Shown here: in pieces, positions 38,498 through 49,338 of the stretch
Position numbering within the stretch: position 1 is the first letter of the stretch
How the letters are laid out: each line of letters begins with the position of its first letter
NCBI GenBank assembly: GCA_963930645.1
Contig: OZ005653.1
Location: forward strand, 109,626,259 to 109,690,258
Direction of reading: 5' to 3'
Source of the DNA: Salticus scenicus
Lineage: Eukaryota > Arthropoda > Arachnida > Araneae > Salticidae
DNA: 64,000 nt
The notes under the pieces: generated by a model
The model's database searches: none
Told to the model about the DNA's origin: nothing
The model's input: the letters and a program-made list of their open reading frames with translations, nothing else
Translations under genes and position numbers: made by a program

Positions 38498-38624
38498 CCG
38501 GTAGTTCCACTACCGGGGCTCGGAATTTCCGAGTGGCACACGACAACAACAACAACAACAACAAAGAAGCAGTTTGTTATTCTTTTTGGCCTAATTTTAA
38601 CTACGCCAACTTTTTCGGTTGGCG
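38498..38624 (+). other. Hairpin cluster with (CAA)n; possible retroposon 3' end
   Basis: Three stem-loops: CCGGTAGT-tcc-ACTACCGG (38498-38516, perfect 8 bp), CTCGGA-att-TCCGAG (38519-38533) and CGCCAAC-tttttcg-GTTGGCG (38604-38624), with (ACA)n at 38543-38564 between the second and third. The flank 38230-38720 is GC-richer than its surroundings. A short frame ends just before the first hairpin with VVLPPYEAFLITENATLLP; I do not recognise it. Hairpins plus a CAA tail suggest a LINE or SINE 3' end. Confidence 0.45.
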
Positions 38625-38724
38625 CTTTTTGCTTCGAGACGGATAGATTTCTCGATACTTTCCACTGATTACGTTTGCGTAAAGACGTTTTGAAATGTCC
38701 GTCCTCTCCCTCAGTGCCATTTTT

Positions 38725-39914
38725 GCTGTTGGGATTTTACTACTTGACATGAATGTACAGTAACAAGCAATGTTAGTTAAATTTTCTGAAACGTCTATAT
38801 TTTCGCATTTGAAAGCATCGCTATGCTCTCATCTGTATGTTAAGTGAGTTGTATATATAGACTGTTTTTGCTTCGCCTACAGATTATAATACAGCATTCT
38901 TTTCAAATAATATGACACGGTGTTTCTGAAGCTTGAACCTGGTTTTTATTTACTTCAATACAATAACGTTCAAAAGAAAAGACATAATGTGAAAAAGAAA
39001 TTCGTAGGAATATTCATTTCATCTTCACAAAAACAAAACATCACGAAAAATAATTTTTATTTACATTATTTAGCTGATCTATCGGAATATTAAAAAAATA
39101 AATTCTCGAAATATAATGTTAAATAGAAAAAAGTGTATGTAAATCTTAATTAATTTATTCATTACTATTGAGAATACACCAAAAATAACTTGATATTTTT
39201 ATTTTTATATTTCCTATACTTATAAATTTTCTTCAAAAAATTATTGTAACACAATAATCAATGATAAATGAATATTAATCCTAAAACACATGAGGGCCTT
39301 CTTCAGGGAAGCTCGCCTATGAATCCCCCTTGAATCCTCCCTTACACACACACACACATATATATATATGTCTGTGTGTGTGTGTATATATATGTATATA
39401 TATATATATATATTCCATTGACAAATTTACCACTAGTAGTTGTAAAAGAATTTAGTCTGAATTTGACAGGATTTTAATAAAATTTTGCAGTAATAAAAAA
39501 ATAAAAAATAAATAAAAATAAATCAATATTTCTATGTTAAAAAACCCTGAAAATTATTCAAAAAAAAAAAAAAAAAAAAAAAAGGAAAGAGATTTTGTTG
39601 GTTTACCATAAGCAATAAAGCATCTGCTCTTTTTTCTATTAATCAAAATTAATAGCCCATCATTGTTTATTTCTTCCAAATTCCTTTAATATTTTCCTTT
39701 TACACATAATTAATTATCCTTCTCTAAAATTCTTGTTCCTTGAGTATATACACTCAATAGCAGATTTTTTCTGACATCTCCCTTTAATAGTTAGAAATAA
39801 TTTAATTTTCTATTAAATTATTATCAAAATAATATATTACATTTTCATTCACGAAAAAAATTTTTGAATAAAAAAAGTAAATGCTTATTATCAAAATACT
39901 TCAAATAATTTAAA
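38725..39914. other. No gene recognised
   Basis: AT-rich, with (AC)n/(AT)n mixed microsatellite at 39343-39412 and poly-A at about 39560-39583. Confidence 0.5.
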
Positions 39915-41769
39915 TCTATATATTAATTTGAAACATGTTTTTGTCTGTCTCCACTAAATTGAGAGAACGGCTAGGTGTAAAAATTTGGTTGAGGTGTCTA
40001 AAAAAAGGTCTTGGTCTGTTGATGTGTTAAGAAAAGAGAAAAATAAAAAAAAATCGAACGGTTCCCCCCTGGGGGACAGGGGTTAAACATACGTTGACGA
40101 GCATAACTCAGCTCCAAATTACTTCACGGTGAAGAAATTGTACATGGGGGGACTAGACTCGAATACTAAAAAATCAATATCTCCGATTTTGGAATTTTCA
40201 ATTTTAAAGGGGGTAAAAAGGGGGAATGTAGATTTGAAAGGGGGGGGGGGAATTACTTTGAGAGGGAAATCCGTTCTAGACCCACACATGTAGCACCTCA
40301 CTTTAAAGGTCTTGAAATTTCATGTTGATTGGGGATGTTTGTATACAATATAGGGCGCCCCCTGGTGGTGAAAAATGGAACTCGGTGATTTTGTAGTAGG
40401 CCCTATCATGTTGCAATTTATTTTAAAGGTCTTGGTATTTCCTGATCGTTGGTGATGTTTATAAGAGAACACACTGTGCCCCCTGGTGGTGGAAAGTGCA
40501 ACTAAAGGATTTTGCAGTTGACATCACCATGTGACACTTTATTTGAAAGGTCTTGGAAATTCAAGGCGATTGTTGATAAAGGTCTTGAAATTTTATGTGG
40601 ATTGGGGATGTTTGTATACAATATAGTGCGCCTCCTTGTCGTTAAAAATGGAACTAGGTGATTTTGCGGTAAACCCTACCATGTTACAACTTATTTTAAA
40701 GGTCTTGATCTTTCCTGACGGTTGGTGTTGTTCGTGTAGAACAGGCTGTGCCCCCTGGCGGTGGAAAGTGTAAGTAAAGGATTTTGATGTTGACACCACC
40801 ATGTGACAAATTATTTGAAAGGTCTTGGAAATTCAAGGCGATTGGTGATGTTCGTATAACACATACTGCGCTCCCTGGTGGAGGAAAGTGGATTTTGCAG
40901 CACGTGCTTAGCATGCTTGCTATACGGTGCCGCAGCCACAGGCCCATAACACGAGTCAGAGGTTCGTTCGGTTCAAGGTTAATTTTTGAGAATGTTTTCA
41001 TGTTATTAGCGGCCTGTATATACGTGCCGCAGTCACTGGGTGACGAACACGAGTTCCGTTCTGTTTGAGGTGTTTTTTTTTTTTTTTTTTTTTTTTGGTT
41101 ACAGATTATTATTTTTTTTTTATGTTTTCCTTTAAAAATAGAAATTCAAACAAAATCGAGTGAAAGATATACAACCATACAAATTTACGGTGCATTTAAG
41201 GTTATTAACATGGGCCCGGGCAATGCTGGCGGGTTTGATCTGTTCCAGGTTAATTTTTTGGAATTTTTCCATGGTATTAGCGGCCCGTGTAAGCGCTGCC
41301 TCAGGCACCGGGGTCACAAGGCAGAGTTTCGTTCGGTTTGAGGTCTTTTTTTTTTTGTTACAGCTGATTATTATTATTATTTTTTTTTTTTCGCAATGCT
41401 TTTATTTAAAAATAGAAATTCAAACAAAATCGAGTTAAAGATATAAAATCATACAAATTTAAGGTTCAATTAATGTTATTATCACGGGACCGGGCATTGC
41501 CGGGCGGGTTCGTTCGGTTCCAGATTAATTTTTTGGAATTTTTTTATGTTGTTAGCGGTCCGTGTATGCGCTGCCGCAAGCAACAGGTCACAAGGCAGAG
41601 TTTCGTTCGGTTCGAGGTAATTGTTTTGTTACAGATGATTGTTATTTTCGTGATGCTTTCATTTAAAAACAGAAATTCAAACAAAATCGATTTAAAGGTA
41701 TGAAATAATACAAATTTAAGGTTCATTTAAGGTATCATGGGCCCTGGCAACGCCGGATGGGTCAGCTAA
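39915..41769 (+). mobile_element. Helitron with tandem 3' ends
   Basis: 5' end TCTATATATTAATTTG after an A. The 3' end is gcaacgccggatgggtcag followed by CTAA at 41766-41769 (CTRR class; next base C rather than T). The 5' part carries the tcacggtgaagaaattg / actagact module shared with the 7-kb Helitron. Then come units of about 110-150 bp containing 'gccccctggtggtggaaagt' (40300-40890), then three units of about 260 bp beginning ttcgttcggttc (40965, about 41235, 41506). Each of the last units ends in a ggcccgggcaatgc-type copy of the 3' terminus. Non-coding. Confidence 0.65.
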
Positions 41770-42019
41770 CATATAGTCTTAGGATTAAACGAAATAGAAA
41801 AAAAAAATAATATATGTTTATTTGGAGTCAATTTCACGTCGACAGTACTTTGTAGAAAGTGATGTCATATATAGTATTTCTATTTATAAGCATTTTCCCG
41901 ACTTTCTTTTTTTTTTTTTTTTGTGAAATGCCATAAATTATATTAGACGTTTTAACTTGAAATACATTTAAATAATGATGCGACGGTTTTTGAAACATTA
42001 CGGTCAATAAAGTGATCGT

Positions 42020-42042
42020 CGAATTCGACGGGTTCCAGCTAG
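42020..42042 (+). mobile_element. Possible Helitron-type terminus
   Basis: aattcgacgggttccag followed by CTAG and T resembles a Helitron 3' end, but there is no clear hairpin and I found no 5' partner. Confidence 0.3.
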
Positions 42043-42110
42043 TTAAATTAAATCGGAAACAGTCACATACACAAAGTTTTAAAAAAATATCAAAAATAAA
42101 AATTAAGTTT

Positions 42111-42143
<33 letters not shown>

Positions 42144-42559
42144 ACTTAACTCTGAGTTAATAAGTCTCTCTCTCTCTCTCTCTATTTTTTCTTCTTCTTC
42201 TTTTTTTTTTTTTTTTTTTATTAAAACCATACGTAATATGTATATATCTGAGTGCGTGCTTGCATAAGATATATAGAATTTCTAAAAAAGAAGAAAAAAA
42301 AAATGGAATGGGAAATGTAATTTTATTTGATTTCACAATTTTGCTTTTAATTATAATTTATACCTAATCACAACAAAATCTAAGTATCAAAATTCTAAAT
42401 ATTTAAATAGTGACTTAGATTTTCATTCATGAAAATAAATATAATATAATTAAATTTATATTTTACTAACATTCAGTACTCTAAGAAATGTTATGTAGGG
42501 AATGAAAAGCCTATTTTTTTCATGCGGCACTATTTTTCTTTTTAGAATATTTATTATCT

Positions 42560-43160
42560 TCACGCTTTGTTAAACAAAGCCAGCTACAGCTAAAGACATT
42601 CTCTCTTCACCTTCTACTTCCGTTTTCAAAAAATGCATCAGATTATTCAACCTTTCTTTAGCATCCGTATTAGAAGAAGAGAGATTCGAGCGATTCCAGG
42701 CCTTCAAAAAGTCTGCTGGGAACTAAGACTCAACGATAGGGTATAAAATGAAGGCATATTTATCAGTGGTAACACCTAATGTTTCTAGCGCACGTAAGTA
42801 TGACTCAAGCTTATCATATAATGAAGTTAATGAAAATTTACCTTTTGTCTGCACAGATATTATCTACATCAATAACTCTCGTACATAGACTTCTACTATA
42901 ATATCTTCCCTGCCAAAACGAGCCTTTAAACTTTCCACTGACTTTGAATATTTGGCGCCAGTTGGCGTGAAACTTTCAACAACTTCTCTTGCGCGTGAAC
43001 CAGAGATTGTTGCTTGTACTAAATACTGAAACTTGTCCTCTGGGGCAAAATCATCATCTTTATCGATTTGTTCAAATTGGCTCCAAAAAGGCAACCAATC
43101 CTTAATTTCTCCGCCAAATTTCCTGAATTCCAGCTTAGATAAAGTAAATTTTCGTCTCAT
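42560..43160 (-). pseudogene. BEL/Pao gag-like (DUF1759) relic
   Basis: From Met at 43160: LSKLEFRKFGGEIKDWLPFW, then SQFEQIDKDDDFAPEDKFQY, LVQATISGSRAREVVESF and ESLKARFGREDIIVEVYVREL. This is the DUF1759 region of BEL/Pao retrotransposon Gag. A stop occurs at 42864. Homology goes on in other frames (SLYDKLESYLRALETLGVTT near 42760-42825, then FLKAWNR and RLNNLMHFLKTEVEGEERMS to about 42565). No protease, RT or LTR found nearby, so it is an isolated fragment. The longer open frame up to 43451 runs into Helitron sequence and is not one gene. Confidence 0.85.
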
Positions 43161-43192
43161 AGTACTATTTTCATAAAAAATAAAAATAAATA

Positions 43193-43503
43193 TAGGTCGT
43201 TCAAAACTGGTGAATAGAGATCGTTGATACTTATAAATCGATTGCGGATATTTTCGAATTTGTAAAATTATTAGGCTAGACGGGAGGTGGGAGGGGGCGA
43301 AGGGGGGGGGAATTATAGAAATAAGAGTTAGAGCATTTTGGTAATTTTTCCGAAGGTAGTGAGAACTCGGTGCGGCATTTTTCCTAATCAAATTTTGTTT
43401 CTCTCTTTTATTCACATGATAAAAATTAATGCAGTTTTGAGAATTCAGCAATTATAGTGTCTCATTTAAAAATATGGACCAGGAAGCGGGCTTTGCCTGC
43501 TAG
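43193..43503 (+). mobile_element. Helitron 3' segment next to gag relic
   Basis: From about 43193 the sequence matches the 3' zone of the 3-kb Helitrons (gttcaaaactggt; later ggtgcggcatttttcctaat and 'cacatgataaaaattaatgc'). It ends agcgggctttgcctgctag at 43503 followed by T. Hairpin AGCGGGC-ttt-GCCTGCT. In the full copies this zone is preceded by other Helitron DNA; here gag sequence abuts it. Confidence 0.75.
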
Positions 43504-43506
43504 TTT

Positions 43507-43509
<3 letters not shown>

Positions 43510-43566
<57 letters not shown>
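43510..43566. repeat. (AT)n microsatellite
   Basis: Near-perfect AT dinucleotide tract of about 57 bp, immediately after a Helitron 3' end. Confidence 0.9.
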
Positions 43567-43570
<4 letters not shown>

Positions 43571-43651
43571 ATATACTATTAATTATTAATAATTAATTGG
43601 TTTTGTTGCAATTATCAACACTAAAGCTTCTTCGGGTGTATACTTAGGTAT

Positions 43652-43671
43652 TCATTTAACTTCCTTTTTGA

Positions 43672-43702
<31 letters not shown>

Positions 43703-44821
43703 ATATACCTTGATTGCTCGTTTGAAACTTGAAACCAATTTCTGTAGCATTGTAGCAACATTCCTTTTACCGCTTTGTCTCAATTTAATATTGGAATCGT
43801 GGATTAACTTGATTACTGACTTTCCGTAACAAATGATTTTACTTTCTTGTTTTAGACTTAATTCCTCTCGATTAAAAATCTTTTTTTGGACATCCATGTT
43901 TCTTTACACACGATAATCCACTTGTGCTGCATATATCAAATTTTCTAAATATATACTAGTATTCAACCGAACATGTGTTTTTTGCATCGATTGCACGTTT
44001 TCCACCTCTAATTAAATCAAATCATGAAGGAATGTACAAATCGGATCAATCCTTTCAACATTAGTTGAGAACAGTTTTATACGTTAAATTTGTCTTCGAG
44101 TTAATCCACAAGGATATTTTCAACATTACATCTTGCCGTTACAGAGTTATTAGATTCATTTTTTCAACTTTTCGTAAAGTTCCCTTTTCGATACAGCCAG
44201 CAGTTTCCCTGAAAAAAAAATATTTTCTAAAGATGCAAATGACTACAGATAAAATTTACCAATGTAAAAACTACAAGAAACGATGAATAAAGTGGAACTA
44301 GAATCAACGTGTACAAAGATGTACAAAAGTTTTGGCAATCCCAGAATATCAAAACTTTCACTAAATTTAAAACAATTTTTACACAAATTTGATTAAATGT
44401 TATAAAATGAATATGGAGAAGAAAATTTATTAACGTATGAAAATATAAACTAATTACAGTCATGCAAAATATCCATGCACACAAAAAAAAGAAAAAAAAA
44501 ATATCGGAAGCACGTATTTTCACAACACGACCTGTAAAATGAAGCGCATGGATATGACTGACGACTGTTTTCATGAAAAACTAATGGAAACTTGTTTTCG
44601 TTGAAAAATTCACAATGGTTAGAGGGCGCTTATTGTTATTATATTTTCGGAATGATTTATCTAAGGTATCTTCTTGATTTATCTACTTTGTTTTCAAAAT
44701 ATTAGGTCAAAAATTATTATTTTGAGAGTTGATTTTTAGGGTTTGTTTCCGCTAGATTTGCAATCCGTCGCACGGAAAGAACGTCGAATGTAAAGAACGA
44801 GAATCATCGAATGGAAAGAAC

Positions 44822-44847
<26 letters not shown>
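43652..44847. other. No gene recognised; one weak minus-strand frame
   Basis: A minus-strand frame 43652-43897 (81 residues) has a plausible non-repetitive N-terminal stretch (MDVQKKIFNREELSLKQE, KRNVATMLQKLVSSFKRAI) before a poly-Lys tail encoded by a poly-T run. I do not recognise it; it could be an exon or transposon scrap. The 115-residue minus frame at 44227-44574 is low-complexity hydrophobic. The rest shows nothing. Confidence 0.3.
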
Positions 44848-44852
<5 letters not shown>

Positions 44853-45612
44853 CTCTTACCCATGCAAATGGTAAAGAATGTATCGTTTGTATGTCATTTT
44901 TTTAATGTGTTATTCATGTTTTATTAATATAGGATTAGATTTATGTGCACCATGTGGTGTGTACGTAACCGTCAGAAAATATGCAGGGATGAAAATACTT
45001 AAGCCATAACATTATTTTTTATTGTCAATGTAAGTGCTTTACCCTGTCCAGGAAAGCTGCTCAGGCATTGAAATTAATTCCTCACGGCCATATCGCTAAT
45101 GATGTATTTTTTAAGACTAAATATTCATTGCTTGTAGTTTTGTCTGTTAACACGTTTTGAAGCTTCCTGAATACCTAAGTCAAGATCTTTGTCTGTACTT
45201 GATCTTTGTCTGTGTCATTTTCAGTGTAAATTAAGAACAAATAATTTTAAGCGATTCAAATGTTGTATTTCGAAGTTAATACGTTAGTTTCTAGAAAGAT
45301 TTAGTAAAAATAGATAGGTTTCAATGAATGCTGCGTATGAACGTTCTCTGAATAATTTTAAGTGAAATTTCGAATTTAATAACAGATTTGAATTCTATAT
45401 AATTATAGGTACAATAACGAAACGGGGGGTTCTGGGGACGGTAGCTCCCTTCACACAGAGTTATTTGTCAAAAAAGCTGTTCCGAAGATTAATTTAAATA
45501 GTTTGAACATACGTTTATACAACAGTACTGGTTAACTTAGCCCTTAATCTATAATCTGCATTTATAGTATTAAATTTCAGAGTAAGAGAAAGTTGTTCGA
45601 GTGACACACCAG
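44848..45612 (+). mobile_element. Helentron/HINE-like element, copy 3
   Basis: Plus orientation: 5' end ACTTTCTCTTACCC at 44848 after a poly-T run. The 3' part has agtaagagaaagt (45580-45593) followed by ttgttcgagtgacacaccag (decayed hairpin, CCAG then T). About 765 bp. The segment acggggggttctggggacgg (45422-45441) is the inverted counterpart of 21722-21758 in copy 2. No microsatellite survives. Confidence 0.55.
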
Positions 45613-47275
45613 TCTAATTCTTATTGTTTGAAATTTTGCACTCATAATTTTTCACCTACATTTCAAAATGTTCTTTTTAATTGTTTTTTATACACTGGGC
45701 ACCACTGTCAATCGCTGGGAGAATTTGCTCATTGTTTTTTTTTGTTTAAGTTGTATTATTTTCAGATGTTTTTTAAACAAGTGGATCCGCAGATCTGAAG
45801 CCTCAACGTCCTATTTGCACACACATTATTCAACTGTTCATTTTTTGTAATTTCGTTATTATGTAATGCATATATTGACTCGATAGAGTTGCTACATAAA
45901 CAGAAACGTTTTTATGAGGGTTCCCGTCCCTCAACACCCACTGCCTCTCTTTTTTCTGTACCTGTCTGTATATATATGTATACATTTGTATCCCTAATAA
46001 TTGGTAGTCTTGTATTAAGTTCCTGTAATTCATAAATATTTGTACCAAATTTCATGCAAAATGATTACATAACACATCGAAATTATTTAAAGTAACCCTC
46101 TAAACTAATTACCAAATTTATGCCCCACAATGTTTCACAGAAAAACATGCTTTTAAAATTCTAATGAAATTTCATTATAATTAATGATGTGTAACCATGT
46201 TAAAATAATTTTTTTAAGAAATACTGACTACAGTCCGAATTAGTACGAAATTCTTTTATGTATCCTGGAAAAGTTTCCATAGTTTTCACGTACACACACA
46301 CAAAAAAAAATATATATATATATACCTAATTATTTATAATTTATAAATATTTCAACGTAATTAGACATCATCTGGAATATTACAGATTTCCATCGGAATT
46401 CTTTTGTGTGGTCCCGTAAATATATTATTTAGTTTCTACATATCCTTTTTTAGAGTAAACATGCTTTTAAGCAACTTATAATGTATGTTAATTTCATTAT
46501 GTTGAGTGCAGAATTAACGCATTAAGGTGAGCTTAGATTTAAAAAAAAAATGTCCATAGACTCTAATATCACGAAATTCTGTAGTGTGTATTTGTAAACG
46601 AACCATAAACATTGTATACACTAGTGAAAACTATTCAACATATTCTACGTTTTTCATAAATAATGGTTCGAAATTTGACAAAATTTTGATCATTACATGA
46701 TATTATCGGAACACTTTTGTAACGTCCTGTAGATTAAATAGGAAGCCTAAAAGCACATATTTTCTGCAGAAAACATGAGTTAAAGCATCTCAGAAATATA
46801 CGCTAATTCATTTTGTTGAATGCAGAGTAACGATGTTAAAATGTGTTTAAACTAAATTGACCCCCATAGGCCATAATGATATAAAACACTTCGGCTTGTC
46901 TCTGTATAAAATACATAAGCAATATACACATAAAAAGAAAAACATACAGCTATTTCTATACAGGGATTGAACATCTGTATCAATTTGCAAGTCAATGCAC
47001 CATAAATGCACCTAGATTTATATAGAATTTAATTCTGTTATTAAAATTAAAAGTTTACTTAAAATTCTACAGACAATTTTCACACGCAACATTCATTGAA
47101 ACTTACCAATATTGGTCAAACGTTCCCAGCAACAAACTTATATTAACTTCAAAATGCAACATTTGGATCTTCTAATATTATTCGTTTATAAGTTCCTCTA
47201 AGAGACACAGAGAAAGATCAAGCGTTAAAAAATCTTGACTACTGTAATCAAGAAGCCTCAATACGTGTAAATATA

Positions 47276-47308
<33 letters not shown>

Positions 47309-47435
47309 ATGAATATTTAGCTTAAAACATACATTACTTACCTTATCTCTATGAGGAATTTATTTCAATTCCCGAACAGCTTTCCTGGAAATAATAAAAT
47401 ATTATTAGTTAAGCACATTCACTAAGAACAAATAA
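45613..47435. other. No gene recognised
   Basis: AT-rich DNA with a poly-A at about 47277-47307 and a short (AT)n near 46310-46325. No coding or repeat signal recognised. Confidence 0.5.
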
Positions 47436-47626
47436 CTAGTGTGATGTGGCCAACACATGACTTTCTTCTATATTTTCCTATAAAAATTATTCACTCAGTA
47501 AAAATAATTTATTAAAATTATTATTTAAAAATTTATCGTCCATGATAATGCAGACGATTTCCATATTAGAGAAGTAGTATAAAACTAAATAACCAAAAAA
47601 GTTGAATTTATTCTCAATATTACGTT

Positions 47627-47667
<41 letters not shown>

Positions 47668-48267
47668 AAAAATGAGAAAAATCGATAACTTTATTTTAAA
47701 TTATCGTAAACCGATGGTTCAACCATTCGTTTTAAATATATTGGCGAGTTTTTTTGAAAAATACCTATCATGAAAATTTACTCCCTTCGAGGGAGTACTT
47801 CCCCCTAGGGGGGGAGGGGAGGCTCCTACATACACATTTTTTTTCCCAGTTGACTATCTCTGTTACAAAAAACATATATTCGTTTCATTTTGTTTAGTGC
47901 TGTTTATAGACGTTAAATTCTGCTTAACTGCAATTTCCCCCCATAGACGTAATGTATTTGAGTAATTTTGAGTGTCCATGTACACGAACCATTTGCTTCA
48001 TCTCAACGGAAAGCTTAGTGTAGCATCCCTATATGGTGCACATTTAGCATACCGAGTTTGGAATTTCTACTACTATTTGTTCTTGAGATATGCTGATAAC
48101 ACATACACAGACACACAGAGAGACAGACAGACAGATACACAGATCATTCGCTAAAAATATGATTTTCGTATTCAGGGGATCTCAGAATATGTAAACATAA
48201 CAAAAACTCACGTTCGAAAATTTGACCCTAAAACAATACTTTCTCGAACCAACGGGTGAGAGAAAGT
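47436..48267 (-). mobile_element. Helentron/HINE-like element, copy 4
   Basis: Minus strand: 5' end ACTTTCTCTCACCCG at 48267. The 3' end is GAAGAAAGTC, hairpin ATGTG-ttggc-CACAT, then cacactag at 47436 followed by T. Same inner blocks as copy 2 (ctcccttcgagggagtactt, atagacgtaatgtattt), an (AT)n tract at 47631-47662 and a CAGA/CACA tract at 48100-48142. 832 bp, non-coding. Confidence 0.65.
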
Positions 48268-48715
48268 AAAAAATAAAAATAAAAATAAAAATACTAATTA
48301 CATACTTTTATCATGGATGAGCAGTATATTTATTATTTTACTAAATATCAAGGCTCTGGACTACAGGTTTTTTTTTTTTTAATATCCGTATATTTATTTT
48401 ATTTAATTGTATGTCTATCTAGGATAAATATTTCCTGTTTTTTTTTTTTTTTATTCTATTTTGTTAACAAAACAAAATGACCACCAATGACTAATAAAAA
48501 TAAGAAAACATAACGGGACTAACCTTGCGGTGGCGATGGGTATCACGGGCAGTTGTTGTGTTTCCGAAAGGACTTCAGGAGAGCTCCTCTTTCATTGTAC
48601 CGGATTGGTCCTTTTTCTTGAAGACAAGTCCGTGAGAAATCATGTGTCGAATTTTAGGTACATTTGTAGATTAAGCAATCTCGTAGGCACTCAGCTGAAA
48701 GAAATGCACTGTTAA

Positions 48716-48889
48716 GGCGCAACACTGGCAAACGGGAACTGGACTCGGATCCGGTAACTGCTGATTCAGGAAAGGCACAACACTCACGAACGGGTGCTGG
48801 ACTCGGATTGGGTAACTGCTGATTCAGGAAAGGCAAACACACTGACGAACAGGAACTGAACTCGGATACTTTAGCTGCTGATTCAGGAA
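48716..48889. repeat. 58-bp tandem repeat x3
   Basis: Three consecutive 58-bp units start at 48716, 48774 and 48832. Each contains gaacggg/tgctggactcggat and aactgctgattcaggaaa. They lie in a GC-richer island (about 48510-48980) with no recognised product. It could be part of an LTR or untranslated region of an unrecognised retroelement. Confidence 0.7.
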
Positions 48890-49047
48890 ATAGGGAGCAT
48901 TTTCAAAAAACTTAAAATTCATCATGCTACAGCGTAGAGACAGACTCCTAGAATCGAACTCTCAGCAACATTTTCTGCGTCTTCATTCCATTTTTCCTTT
49001 TATTCTGTTCTATTTTTTTATTTCCTGCAGGGGCCAGATTACCACTC

Positions 49048-49078
<31 letters not shown>

Positions 49079-49235
49079 TCTGAAGTAGCTTGCATAGCAT
49101 CCGGAAAAAAAAAAAAAAAATCTGCCGTTTAAACTTGGGAGGAGAAAACCGCATCATGTGGGTGGTCGAATAGGGGGGAAGAGGACCCTGGTGTTCTACG
49201 CTGGTAAATTCACAAGGTAACTAATGTCAATCTTA

Positions 49236-49256
49236 TCTATAATAATAAATGGAAAG

Positions 49257-49338
<82 letters not shown>

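Noticed and set aside
42864..43451. 195-residue minus-strand open frame as a single gene
   Set aside because: Its first ~97 residues are translated Helitron 3' DNA; only the part after Met at 43160 is gag-like, and it is truncated by a stop.
44227..44574. 115-residue membrane-like protein on the minus strand
   Set aside because: The hydrophobicity comes from AT-rich codons and a poly-Phe run; no start context or conserved motif.
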